Assembly (NCBI GenBank): GCA_024653215.1
Contig: JANLFU010000003.1
Location: 124,001-188,000, forward strand
Length of the DNA stretch: 64,000 nt
Direction of reading: 5' to 3'
Origin: Candidatus Saccharicenans sp.
Lineage (GTDB): Bacteria; Acidobacteriota; Aminicenantia; Aminicenantales; Saccharicenantaceae
The position numbers were made by a program, and so were the translations under genes. The notes under the pieces are model-generated. The model saw only the letters and a list, made by a program, of their open reading frames with translations. It ran no database searches and was not told the origin of the DNA. Position 1 is the stretch's first letter, and each line of letters starts with the position of its first letter. Positions 16,608 to 26,697 of this stretch are shown piece after piece.

Positions 16608-16985
16608 ATGACGGCCAAAGCCAAACTCAGCAAGAAAGAAAAAGACGAATTCAAAAAGCTGCTGCTGGAAAAGAAGAACAGCATAATCAAAAAACTGAGC
16701 CAGTATTACAATGACAGCAAGGAAATTGAAACCGACACCGCCCTGGACCTGGTGGACAAGGCCGAGACTTCTTACACCAAGGAGTTTCTGCTGGGATTGA
16801 CCGACAGCGAACGGGAACAGCTGTCGCTGATTGACCAGGCCCTGGACAGGCTTCAGAAAAGCGAATTTGGCCTGTGCCTGATCTGTCATAAAGAAATCAA
16901 CAAGAAAAGGCTGAAGATAATACCCTGGGCTCCCTATTGCATCGAGTGCCAGGAAAAGAAAGAGGGCGAATCAAAGGAGCGGTGA
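16608..16985 (+). CDS. DksA/TraR-family zinc finger protein
   Basis: Members bind the RNA polymerase secondary channel and modulate transcription, often with ppGpp. The 125 residues form a long N-terminal helical region and a C-terminal four-Cys zinc finger: CLICHKEIN then CIECQ. The acidic coiled-coil tip typical of DksA cannot be judged with certainty. A GGGGG-type site precedes the ATG, and the 3' end overlaps comF by 4 nt (GTGA). RNA polymerase regulator is the likely role, by family. Confidence 0.88.
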   Translation: MTAKAKLSKKEKDEFKKLLLEKKNSIIKKLSQYYNDSKEIETDTALDLVDKAETSYTKEFLLGLTDSEREQLSLIDQALDRLQKSEFGLCLICHKEINKKRLKIIPWAPYCIECQEKKEGESKER

Positions 16986-17722
16986 AACTACGTCTCCGCC
17001 TCGGCCGGGTGATGCACCCGGTGACGGTTACCGTTTTCCCTTCCTTCTGCCGGCTGTGCGGCCGGACCCTGGAAGACCCGGGCCAGAAGATCGTCTGCGG
17101 CCACTGCCTGGACCGGGTGGAGTTCCACCATGGCCCCGTCTGTCCGGTCTGCGGGCGTTTCTACCATCAGCCAGCGGCTTCGGGCCATCTCTGTGGCCAT
17201 TGCCTGGAGCGACCGGAGCCCTTTTCCCGGCACCGATCACTCGGTCCTTACGCGGGACGCTTAAAAGAAATTATCCTGCTTTTCAAGTATAAGGAGTGCG
17301 AGGCCCTGGGCCGGGTGCTGGGCCAAATGGCCTATGACCGGCTGGCCACCGACGGCCTGTTTGCGGGCCTGGATTTTATCGTGCCGGTTCCCCTTCACCG
17401 AAAAAGAGAAAAGAGACGGGGCTTCAACCAGGCCGATCTTCTGGGCCGGGCCCTGTCTGACCTGAGCGGGGTGCCCTTACTGCCTCGAGTTCTTATTAAA
17501 GTCAGGTATACCCCGGCCCAGGTTTCCCTTGAGGCGGCCGAACGGGAAAGCAACCTGCGGGGAGCTTTTGGAGTCAGAAAGGCAGGCCGGATAGACGGTC
17601 GGACCATCTTGCTGGTCGATGATGTTTTCACCACCGGCTCGACCCTGAGAGAGTGTGCTGCCGAGCTTCGGCGGGCCGGGGCCAGGGAAGTCAGGGCCCT
17701 GACCGTGGCCCGGGCGGTTTAA
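16982..17722 (+). CDS. comF: ComF-family phosphoribosyltransferase-like protein
   Basis: The 246 residues have an N-terminal zinc-ribbon region with four CxxC pairs (CRLCGR, CGHCLD, CPVCGR, CGHCLE) and a C-terminal phosphoribosyltransferase domain with the PRPP motif ILLVDDVFTTGSTL. ComF proteins act in DNA uptake and replication-stress handling in some bacteria. No other competence gene is nearby. The start is a GTG at 16982 overlapping the dksA-like stop; an ATG at 17012 is the alternative. Confidence 0.88.
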   Translation: MKLRLRLGRVMHPVTVTVFPSFCRLCGRTLEDPGQKIVCGHCLDRVEFHHGPVCPVCGRFYHQPAASGHLCGHCLERPEPFSRHRSLGPYAGRLKEIILLFKYKECEALGRVLGQMAYDRLATDGLFAGLDFIVPVPLHRKREKRRGFNQADLLGRALSDLSGVPLLPRVLIKVRYTPAQVSLEAAERESNLRGAFGVRKAGRIDGRTILLVDDVFTTGSTLRECAAELRRAGAREVRALTVARAV

Positions 17723-17751
17723 AAATAAAAACCCCCGTCCGAAGACGGGGG
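17719..17751 (-). terminator. Intrinsic terminator of hsp20 (minus strand)
   Basis: CCCCCGTC (17732-17739) and GACGGGGG (17744-17751) form a perfect 8 bp stem with a 4 nt loop. Read on the minus strand the hairpin is followed by a T-rich tract (TTTTTATTTTT), as for a Rho-independent terminator. It also separates comF and hsp20, which converge. Confidence 0.85.
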
Positions 17752-17768
17752 CAATTTACAGGCCATCG

Positions 17769-18254
17769 TTATTTGGTTGCTTTTTCGCCGGATTTTTCGG
17801 CTGTCTGAGGTTTCACTATCTTGACCTTGCGGGGTTTGACTTCCGGTTTCTTGGGCATGTGGACCTTGAGCAGGCCGTTTTCGTACTCAGCGCTGATTTT
17901 CTCCTGGTCAACATAGTTCGGCAGGCTGAAGGACCGGTAGAAGGAGCCATAGGCCCGCTCTATGCGGTGGTAATTCTCCTCCCTGGTCTCCTTTTCGAAT
18001 TTTCTCTCGCCCCGAAGGCTCAGGGTGTTGTCTTCGACCTTGATCTCGACATCCTTCTCCTCCACACCCGGAAGCTCAGCCGTCAGCACCAGCTCGTTCT
18101 CAGTTTCGTAGATGTCCACGGCCGGAGACCAGGTGCTCTGAATGATGTCTGACTCTTCGAATTTAGGAGAAGAAACCAGATCCTCAAACAGCCGATTCAT
18201 CCGGTCACGCAGTACCATGATGTCCCGGAAAGGATCCCATTTGGTGATAGCCAT
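17769..18254 (-). CDS. Small heat shock protein, Hsp20/alpha-crystallin family
   Basis: This is an ATP-independent chaperone that holds unfolding proteins. The 161 residues have a typical N-terminal DPFRDIMVLRDRMNRLFEDL region, an alpha-crystallin domain (about 45-140, with ELPGVEEKDVEI and the motif ENGLLKVHMPK) and a charged C-terminal tail containing VKPRKVKIV. The ATG has a perfect AAGGAGGTGA site. A strong sigma70 promoter lies directly upstream, with no CIRCE element, so heat control by HrcA is not indicated. It is monocistronic. Confidence 0.95.
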   Translation of the reverse strand: MAITKWDPFRDIMVLRDRMNRLFEDLVSSPKFEESDIIQSTWSPAVDIYETENELVLTAELPGVEEKDVEIKVEDNTLSLRGERKFEKETREENYHRIERAYGSFYRSFSLPNYVDQEKISAEYENGLLKVHMPKKPEVKPRKVKIVKPQTAEKSGEKATK

Positions 18255-18290
18255 GGTCTCACCTCCTTATAAAATGTTTAGTGCAATATT

Positions 18291-18319
18291 AATATATATT
18301 TTGAGTATGTTTTTGTCAA
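18291..18319 (-). promoter_or_regulatory. Strong promoter of hsp20
   Basis: On the minus strand there is TTGACA (18314-18319), 17 nt, then TATATT (18291-18296), 36 nt upstream of the ATG. The -10 is followed by an AT-rich leader. Only a GCACTAA piece resembles half of a CIRCE site. Confidence 0.7.
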
Positions 18320-18335
18320 GTCTTTTTAAAAAAAA

Positions 18336-19013
18336 TTATTTTCCCCTTATCAGAAGGGTGGCTTCCCCCTTTATCCTATCGTCTGATATAGCTGCACCCA
18401 GGGTGGTTACTGTACCCCTGACAAATTCTTCGTGAACCTTGGTCAGTTCCCTGGCCAGAACCGCCTCTCTTGGACCCAGGACTTCTCCTGCTATCTCGAG
18501 AAATTGCTTCAGCTTGCGCATGGGCAGGAAGAATACCAGGGTTCCCTCGGCTTCTGATAGCCTGGCCAGAAAATTCTTCAGGCTGCCCTTCTTCGGCGGG
18601 GGAAACCCGGCAAAGACCACCCGGTGGGTGGGCAGGCCGGAGGCCGAAAGGGCTGCGGTCAGGGCACTGGGGCCGGGTATCGGGATTACCCTTATGTTTC
18701 TTCGGATTGCCTCCCTGATCAGGGGGAAGCCGGGGTCCGATACCCCGGGTGTGCCGGCATCGGACACCAGGGCCACGTCCCGGCCCGCTTCCAGCCAGGA
18801 CAGGATTTCGGGCAATTTCTGGTTCTCCCTGGGGTGGAAGTATGAAATCAGGCGTTTCTTAATTCCATAAGCGTTGAGCAGCTTTATCGTTTGCCTGGTA
18901 TCCTCGCAGGCAATGATTTCTACTTCTTTAAGAATTCTGAGAGCGCGAAGGGTGATGTCTTCCAGGTTGCCGATGGGGGTGCCGACCACGTACAGCGAAC
19001 CTTTCTTGTCCAT
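18336..19013 (-). CDS. rsmI: 16S rRNA (cytidine1402-2'-O)-methyltransferase RsmI
   Basis: RsmI methylates the ribose of C1402 in the decoding centre. The 225 residues have the tetrapyrrole-methylase fold motifs LYVVGTPIGNLEDITLRAL, ACEDTRQT, LVSDAGTPGVSDPG and IPGPSALTAALSASGLP. Most RsmI proteins have 270-290 residues; this one ends right after the catalytic domain and lacks the small C-terminal domain. It is the last gene of the nitrilase-nadE-rsmI run, 34 nt after nadE. Confidence 0.93.
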   Translation of the reverse strand: MDKKGSLYVVGTPIGNLEDITLRALRILKEVEIIACEDTRQTIKLLNAYGIKKRLISYFHPRENQKLPEILSWLEAGRDVALVSDAGTPGVSDPGFPLIREAIRRNIRVIPIPGPSALTAALSASGLPTHRVVFAGFPPPKKGSLKNFLARLSEAEGTLVFFLPMRKLKQFLEIAGEVLGPREAVLARELTKVHEEFVRGTVTTLGAAISDDRIKGEATLLIRGK

Positions 19014-19047
19014 GTTTTATTTCCGCATCAAGCCTGCTGCTGCCGGT

Positions 19048-19860
19048 CTATTTTCCCCAATCATAGGGATAGAGAAAATCATGGCCGACAGTCCGGCTGG
19101 AAATCTTGGCGATGGGCGGCATTTTTCGCTTGAATTCTGATTTCTTGATCATCTCTACTATCCGCTTGACCTTTTTTCTCTCGAAGCCGGCCGCTACCAC
19201 CTCGTCCGGTTTCTGGCGTCGGTCAACCAGGAGATAAAGGATCCTGTCCAGCTCCTCGTAGCTCAATCCGATTTCTCCCTCGTCTGTCTGGCCAGGCCAC
19301 AGACCGGCGGTTGGCTTTTTAACCAATATCTCTTTTGGAATTCTTAAGTGGCGGCCGAGTTCCCGGACCTGGGTCTTGTACAGGTCGCCCATGGGGTTGA
19401 TGCCGCAGGCCATGTCCCCGTGAATGGTGCCATAGCCGATTAGCAGTTCGGTCTTGTTGCTGGTCCCCAGGATCAGGGCCTTCTCCCGGGCCGAAAAGTC
19501 ATAAAGGATAGACATTCTTTCCCTGGCCATCTTGTTGCCCTTGAGGACCGGATTGTCTGTGGGGAAGGCGGCAAAATAGGCATCTACTTGCGGGGAAATA
19601 TCGATTTCGCGAAATTTGACCTTGAGCAAGCGGGCCACCTTCCGGGCGTGAGCCACCCCTTCCCGGTCCAGGTCGCGGTATGGCATGATCAGGGTCAGCA
19701 CTTTTTGGGGCCCGAGAGCCCGGACGGCCAGGTAGGCGCAGACGGTCGAGTCCAACCCGCCGGACAGCCCGAGGATAACCCGGTCGAAACCGGCTTTTCT
19801 GGTCTCTTCCCTGATAAAACCGGTCAGAGTCTTAACCACCAGCGGGAGGTTAATCTTCAT
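19048..19860 (-). CDS. nadE: NAD+ synthetase, synthetase subunit NadE
   Basis: It converts nicotinate adenine dinucleotide to NAD+ using ATP and ammonia. The 270 residues have the ATP-pyrophosphatase motif SGGLDS (33-38), the segment YGTIHGDMACGINPMGDLYKT and KPTAGLWPGQTDE. The protein lacks the N-terminal glutaminase domain of long NadE. A separate C-N hydrolase gene overlaps its start by 11 nt, so the two may form a split glutamine-dependent enzyme. Confidence 0.93.
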   Translation of the reverse strand: MKINLPLVVKTLTGFIREETRKAGFDRVILGLSGGLDSTVCAYLAVRALGPQKVLTLIMPYRDLDREGVAHARKVARLLKVKFREIDISPQVDAYFAAFPTDNPVLKGNKMARERMSILYDFSAREKALILGTSNKTELLIGYGTIHGDMACGINPMGDLYKTQVRELGRHLRIPKEILVKKPTAGLWPGQTDEGEIGLSYEELDRILYLLVDRRQKPDEVVAAGFERKKVKRIVEMIKKSEFKRKMPPIAKISSRTVGHDFLYPYDWGK

Positions 19861-20713
19861 GGTTTTCTCTTATGATTTTCTCCAGGGACTGCCAGATCAC
19901 TTCCGGCCGTTCGTCGCGCCTGAAGGGCCAGCTTTTTCTAGCCCGGCCGATTTCTTGCAGGTCGACCTCGATGACCTCGAATTTTTCGTCCAGGTAGGGC
20001 AGTTGGGCTATCTTTTTACCAAAGGGAGAATAGATGAAAGAGCCACCGGCAAAGACCGCCCCGTCTTCGTAGCCCACCCGGTTGCAGTAGACCACCACCG
20101 CGCTGGAAAAAAACGATACGGCCTCGCCCATCAGCTCCCACATCCGGCTGGTCTGAAAGCCAGGGCTGCGGGGTTCGTCGACTCCCCGTCCAGGAGCGGC
20201 GGAGATGGTTATGATCAACCCGGCCCCACCGGCAAAATGGCAGTAGCTCGAACCGTAATGCAGGAAATCCCGGCAGACCAGCAGTCCTGTTTTTACCTTA
20301 CCGGCGTCAAAAGGCCTGAATTGCCGGCCGGCGGCAAAAAACCGGCCCTCTTCAAACATGCCTGAAGTTGGCAGGAAGACCTTGCGATGTATGTGCAGAA
20401 TCCGCCCCCGGGACAGATAGGCAGCCGCATTGTAAACCGGGCCGGGGTCGTCGGCGGCCTCTTCCACGAAGCCAAAAACCAGGTCTATCGACCGGGAAGC
20501 TTCAAGCAATTTTTTGAAGGCCGGGGATTTTCTGGGATTTAGGGCAAGTTCGGCGGCCAGGTCTTTAAGGGTATAACCGGTCAAACTGAGCTCGGGAAAG
20601 ACCACCAGGTCGGCCTTTCTGGACACGGCCTTCCTGATATAGTCCAGGTGAAGTTTCAGGTTACGTTCCGGGTCGCCAAGGACCGGTGAAATTTGAGCCA
20701 GGGCTATTTTCAT
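19850..20713 (-). CDS. Carbon-nitrogen hydrolase, putative glutaminase partner of NadE
   Basis: A 287-residue nitrilase-superfamily protein with the catalytic triad in place: Glu41 (VFPELSLTGY), Lys111 (HRKVFLPTSGMFEEGR) and Cys147 (GLLVCRDF). The motifs resemble the glutaminase domain of glutamine-dependent NAD+ synthetase, and the gene overlaps nadE by 11 nt. I infer it supplies ammonia to NadE. The frame is open further upstream to 20842, but the ATG at 20711-20713 starts the family homology (MKIALAQISPVLGDPERN), and the longer form would collide with the divergent gene. Confidence 0.85.
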   Translation of the reverse strand: MKIALAQISPVLGDPERNLKLHLDYIRKAVSRKADLVVFPELSLTGYTLKDLAAELALNPRKSPAFKKLLEASRSIDLVFGFVEEAADDPGPVYNAAAYLSRGRILHIHRKVFLPTSGMFEEGRFFAAGRQFRPFDAGKVKTGLLVCRDFLHYGSSYCHFAGGAGLIITISAAPGRGVDEPRSPGFQTSRMWELMGEAVSFFSSAVVVYCNRVGYEDGAVFAGGSFIYSPFGKKIAQLPYLDEKFEVIEVDLQEIGRARKSWPFRRDERPEVIWQSLEKIIRENHED

Positions 20714-20832
20714 AAGTTGAAAATAGCACAAATCAGGACATTCTGTCCATTGCCCGGCCGACCGCGGGCCGGGGTTGAAAAATCGCTGCCGATTATATAA
20801 AGTATTACGAGAAAGTCTGAAAGGGCCCGATT

Positions 20833-22290
20833 GTGACATCACTGAACCATATCGGCGTTTTTCTGAAGGAAATTTTCTTCAACAACCGGACCGGTCGTCT
20901 GTCCTTCAAGCGCCAGGAAATTGAGAAGTATTTTTTCTTCGTCAAGGGCAAGCCCATCCAGGTTAAAACCAACGTCAGGTCGGAGAGGCTGGGCGAAATC
21001 CTGTTCAAGCTTCAGAAGATACAGGACCAGACCTATAACAACATTGAAGACTTCATCCAGCCCAACCAGCCCCTGGGGGAATCGCTGAAACGGGGCGGGG
21101 TCATCAAGGAGGGCGACCTGCGGGAGGCCCTGGGCTTTCAGATTCGCGAGTCCCTGCTTGGCATCTTCCCGTATTTTGACGGCGAGCTTAATTTTCAGGA
21201 GAAGGAAGTCCAGCCCCCGACCGAAGAAATGCCGGCGGTCGATGTTCCCTTCATCATAGATTACGGCCTGCGGCGAATGAAATATGATTCCAGCCTGCAG
21301 AAGTTTTTTACCGGCCGGAAGGTGGCCCTGAAAAATATCCGTTATGCCTATTTTCTGACCGAGGAGGAGAAGGCACTGCTGGAGAGGTTTTCCACCACCC
21401 AGGTCATCGACCGGATGGCCGTGCCGGCCCGCTTCAGCAACGAGAATTTTTTCCGCTGCCTGTACCTGTTTTATTGCCTGGATATGGTGGAAGTCTCGAC
21501 GGCCGACACCAGTTTCAGGAAAGATGATTATGCCAGCGAGAGCCGCAAGAAGCTGGAGCTGGATGAACTCGAAGCCCGGATCGAGGAACTCAAGGAAATA
21601 AAATCCCAGCTGAAGACCCGCAATTACTACGAGCTACTGGGTGTTTCCCGGGTGGCTAACGAGGAAGAAATTAAAAAAGCCTATTTCAACCTGGCCAGAA
21701 AGTACCACCCGGACCGGTTCAACACCGCCCTGACGGACCTCAGCCTGGTCAACGAGGTCTTCAATGCCATTACCACCGCCTACCGGACCCTGAGCGAACC
21801 GGATAAGAGAAAGCAGTATGACCAGCAGCTGGTGGCCCCGGCCCAGGAGACGGCTGACGACCTGGCCAAGAAGGCCGAGATCAAGTACCGGCAGGGCAAG
21901 ACCCTCTACAACCAGGGGATGTATGAAGAAGCCATCATATTTCTGGAGGAAGCCATTCGCCTGAAAAGGGCCAAGGCTGATTATTTCCTGCTGCTGGCCA
22001 TGGCCGAGTCCAAGCTCCCGGCCTACAAGAAGAAAGCCGAGGAAGATTTCCTGCGAGCCATCGAGATGGAACCCTGGAACGCCGAAGGCTATGTCGGGCT
22101 GGGCCTGCTCTACCTGGGGGAGGGTTTGAAGGTCCGGGCCAGGAAACAGCTTCAGAAGGCCCTGGAAATTGACCCCGACCACCGCCAGGCCCGGTCAGCC
22201 CTGGAAGAGCTGGAAAAAGGGGAAAAAAAGGCCGGCCTCAAGGGCCTGATGGAACTGGACCTGTCAAAGATTTTCAAGAAAAAGAAATAG
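20833..22290 (+). CDS. PATAN (DUF4388)-J domain-TPR protein
   Basis: A 485-residue cytoplasmic multidomain protein. Residues 1-130 resemble the PATAN/DUF4388 domain found in signalling proteins (FFNNRTGRLSFKR). Residues 264-335 are a J domain with the HPD motif (292-294), which would stimulate an Hsp70. From about 345 to 470 there are TPR repeats, one of them ALEIDPDHRQARSALEELEKG. The chain links a signalling-type module to chaperone recruitment and protein binding. Translation begins at a GTG (20833) with GG-rich upstream sequence and weak -35/-10 boxes (20775-20801). The function is unknown and no DnaK gene is near. Confidence 0.82.
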   Translation: MTSLNHIGVFLKEIFFNNRTGRLSFKRQEIEKYFFFVKGKPIQVKTNVRSERLGEILFKLQKIQDQTYNNIEDFIQPNQPLGESLKRGGVIKEGDLREALGFQIRESLLGIFPYFDGELNFQEKEVQPPTEEMPAVDVPFIIDYGLRRMKYDSSLQKFFTGRKVALKNIRYAYFLTEEEKALLERFSTTQVIDRMAVPARFSNENFFRCLYLFYCLDMVEVSTADTSFRKDDYASESRKKLELDELEARIEELKEIKSQLKTRNYYELLGVSRVANEEEIKKAYFNLARKYHPDRFNTALTDLSLVNEVFNAITTAYRTLSEPDKRKQYDQQLVAPAQETADDLAKKAEIKYRQGKTLYNQGMYEEAIIFLEEAIRLKRAKADYFLLLAMAESKLPAYKKKAEEDFLRAIEMEPWNAEGYVGLGLLYLGEGLKVRARKQLQKALEIDPDHRQARSALEELEKGEKKAGLKGLMELDLSKIFKKKK

Positions 22291-22291
22291 C

Positions 22292-24328
<2,037 letters not shown>

Positions 24329-24367
24329 CTATTTTAAGAGAAAAAGCCAGAGGTGTGAAGTGCGGTT

Positions 24368-24383
24368 CCGGCCCTCGGGCCGG
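24368..24383. terminator. GC-rich hairpin between ligA and TPR gene, possible terminator
   Basis: CCGGCCC (24368-24374) and GGGCCGG (24377-24383) form a 7 bp stem with a 2 nt loop, downstream of the TPR gene on the minus strand. There is no adjacent T-run, so intrinsic termination is doubtful. Confidence 0.3.
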
Positions 24384-24407
24384 ATGAAGCAGTTGAGCCT
24401 CCGGGGA

Positions 24408-25583
24408 TTATTTGCCCAGCCGGCGCTTGGTTTCTTCCATCAGCTGGTTGAACTTGGTGATGGCCGCTTCCTGCTGCTTTTTGAGCTTGTCGATTTCAGC
24501 CTGGACGGCGTCGATGTCAGCCTGGAATTCCTGCATTTTTTTCTTGTCCTTGTCGCTCAGCTCCTCTTCGCTTTTCCCGCCGAAGCGCTCGTTGAAGATC
24601 TTGGTCAGCTCTTCCAGTTCCTTGACCTTGTTCTGGATGGCCAGCACGGTCTCGTTGTATTTTAGGTCCTTGTTCATGGTGAAGAACATGCCCTCGGCCA
24701 TCTTCAGGGCCTGCTCGGAATTGGGGTTGGGCAGGAAGGCGGCTTCCAGGGAATAGCGAACGGCTTCGTTGACCACGCTCGGGTCGGTCTTGGCCTTGTT
24801 GGCCAGGATGACGGCGATGGAGAAAGCCACCTCTCCGGTTTTCTTCTTGCCGTAAGCTTCTTTCAGCAGGGCCAGGGCCTCGTCATTCTTTCCGGCCCGG
24901 TTCAGCAGCTGGCCCAGGGCAATGGCATCATTGGGGTCCTTGGTCTGGTTGTAGATGGCCCGGTAAACCTTTTCAGCTTCGGCATAATTCTTGGCGTCGA
25001 GGTAGGTCTTGCCCATCTTGCGGACCGAGGCCATGATGCTCTTGTCTTTGCTCATTGAATAGGCATTGAGATATGCCTCCACCGCCGCGGCCGTGTCCTT
25101 TGATTTTTCAGCCGCGCTGCCCAGGATATAGTATCCGGCGGCGATGATCTTGTTCCACTTGTCGGGATTGGCCCCTTCCTTGGCTTTTTCCGCCTTGCCG
25201 ATTTCCATGAGCTGATTGGCATAGTTCTTGGCCTTGTCCAGGTTCTGCCCCTGGCTGACATAATTGTTGGCCAGGAAAATCATCAGCGAAACTTTTACGT
25301 CGGCATCCAATCCCCCGACGGTCAGGGCTTTTTCCCCGTAGTTGATAGATTCCTGAAGGCTCTTGCTGGGGCAGGGGATCAAGCAGAGATAGGCATAGGC
25401 ATAATTTTCATACTGGGAACCCTTGCCGGCATACTGATTGATGAAGTCCTTGAGCAGCTTGACCTTCTCGCAATTATCCTGGACGGTCATGGCCTTGATA
25501 TAGGCTTCGTCTGCCGGGTTCTGGGCCCAGACCGTTCCGGCTGCCAGCAGTATTAATAGCGATAACAGTAAAGTTCTTTTCAT
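24408..25583 (-). CDS. Secreted TPR-repeat protein with C-terminal coiled coil
   Basis: The 391-residue protein has a cleavable signal peptide (MKRTLLLSLLILLAAGTVWA, then QNPADEA), so it should be periplasmic. The middle consists of Ala-rich helical repeats of TPR type (such as TYLDAKNYAEAEKVYRAIYNQ). The last 80 residues are Lys/Glu/Gln-rich with coiled-coil spacing (DKDKKKMQEFQADIDAVQAE). I placed the start at the ATG at 25583, 6 nt after GAGG; a GTG 12 nt further up is possible. A TTGACA sits at 25641-25646 on the minus strand. It is likely a protein-binding scaffold of unknown partner. Confidence 0.78.
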   Translation of the reverse strand: MKRTLLLSLLILLAAGTVWAQNPADEAYIKAMTVQDNCEKVKLLKDFINQYAGKGSQYENYAYAYLCLIPCPSKSLQESINYGEKALTVGGLDADVKVSLMIFLANNYVSQGQNLDKAKNYANQLMEIGKAEKAKEGANPDKWNKIIAAGYYILGSAAEKSKDTAAAVEAYLNAYSMSKDKSIMASVRKMGKTYLDAKNYAEAEKVYRAIYNQTKDPNDAIALGQLLNRAGKNDEALALLKEAYGKKKTGEVAFSIAVILANKAKTDPSVVNEAVRYSLEAAFLPNPNSEQALKMAEGMFFTMNKDLKYNETVLAIQNKVKELEELTKIFNERFGGKSEEELSDKDKKKMQEFQADIDAVQAEIDKLKKQQEAAITKFNQLMEETKRRLGK

Positions 25584-25710
25584 TTCTAACCTCACTCAAA
25601 AAAATAATTTGCTGAATATCTTGCCCATTAACCATGAAAATGTCAATAGCAGATTTTTATTCCAGTGCCTCCCTAAATATTTATTGCAATTTATATGCCA
25701 GAAAGCCCAT

Positions 25711-25739
25711 TAGACTTAATTTTGCCCATCAAATATAAT
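25711..25739 (+). promoter_or_regulatory. Predicted promoter of murB, leaderless
   Basis: TAGACT (25711-25716), 17 nt, TATAAT (25734-25739). Initiation is expected at about 25746. The ATG at 25744 would fall before it, and the next in-frame ATG (25753) would have a leader of only about 7 nt. No Shine-Dalgarno sequence is present. Confidence 0.6.
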
Positions 25740-25752
25740 AAATATGAAAAAT

Positions 25753-26697
25753 ATGAAAGAGTTTCAAGATTTCGACCGGGCTTTTTTAGAAGAGACGGGC
25801 CTGTCCCTAACTTCTAAGGTGTCCCTGGCCGAGTATTCCAGCTTCCGGATAGGCGGGCCGGCTGACTATTTTCTTGAGGTCCGCAGTCTGTCGGACCTGG
25901 CCCTGGCCGTTAAATCCGCCCGGAAACTCGGGTTTCCATTTTACGTGATAGGCGGTGGTTACAATATTCTTTTTGACGATGCCGGTTACCGCGGGCTGGT
26001 GATCAGGAACTCGGCTGCTGGCCTGCAATACCTGCCGGAAAAGGGCAGCCTGGAAGCAGCCAGCGGCACCCGCCTTTCTGACCTGGTCAGCCTGGCACTG
26101 AAGGAAGGCCTGACCGGCCTGGAGTTCCTGGCCGGGATTCCCGGGACCGTGGGCGGGGCCGTTTTCGGCAATGCCGGGGCCTTCGGTCAGGCCATAGGGG
26201 ATCGGGTGGCAGAGGTGACCGTTCTCTCCGGGGAAGGGCAAGAACGGGCGCTGGGCCCGGAGGAGCTGCACTTCGGCTACCGTTATTCTTCCCTTAAAAA
26301 AGACCATAAGATCATCCTCAAGGCCAGCCTGAAGGTCGAGCCCGGGTCCAGAGCGGAGATGCTCAAAACGGTGGAGGATTACTTAAATCAACGGGCCAGG
26401 AAACATCCTCCCGGGGAAGTGCCCTGTGCCGGTAGTTATTTCAAGAATCCGGTGCTGCCGGGCGGACGCAAGATCCCGGCCGGGCAGCTTCTGGAGCAGG
26501 CCGGAGCCCGGGGAATGAGGGTGGGACAGGCCGCCGTTTATAAGGGCCACTGCAATTTCATAATTAACCTCGGCGGGGCTACTGCCCGCCAGGTGCTGAC
26601 CCTGGCTGCCGAGTTAAAAGAAAAAGTCTGGCAGACTTCGGGAATCCGTCTGGAAGAAGAAGTTATTTTTGTTCCAGCAGACGCTTCAATGCTTTGA
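25753..26697 (+). CDS. murB: UDP-N-acetylenolpyruvoylglucosamine reductase MurB
   Basis: MurB reduces UDP-GlcNAc-enolpyruvate to UDP-MurNAc with NADPH and FAD, the second committed step of peptidoglycan synthesis. The 314 residues contain the FAD-binding YSSFRIGGPADY and VIGGGYNILF, then GIPGTVGGAVFGNAGAFG, FGYRYSSLK, and the catalytic Ser of CAGSYFKNP (about residue 228). The closing segment reads GHCNFIINLGGA. This is type II length. The start at 25753 is preferred over 25744 on promoter grounds. Its 3' end overlaps the convergent DUF2520 gene by 35 nt. Confidence 0.95.
   Translation: MKEFQDFDRAFLEETGLSLTSKVSLAEYSSFRIGGPADYFLEVRSLSDLALAVKSARKLGFPFYVIGGGYNILFDDAGYRGLVIRNSAAGLQYLPEKGSLEAASGTRLSDLVSLALKEGLTGLEFLAGIPGTVGGAVFGNAGAFGQAIGDRVAEVTVLSGEGQERALGPEELHFGYRYSSLKKDHKIILKASLKVEPGSRAEMLKTVEDYLNQRARKHPPGEVPCAGSYFKNPVLPGGRKIPAGQLLEQAGARGMRVGQAAVYKGHCNFIINLGGATARQVLTLAAELKEKVWQTSGIRLEEEVIFVPADASML

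Noticed and set aside
18241-18320. CIRCE element in front of hsp20
   Set aside because: Only a half-like GCACTAA is present, with no inverted partner.
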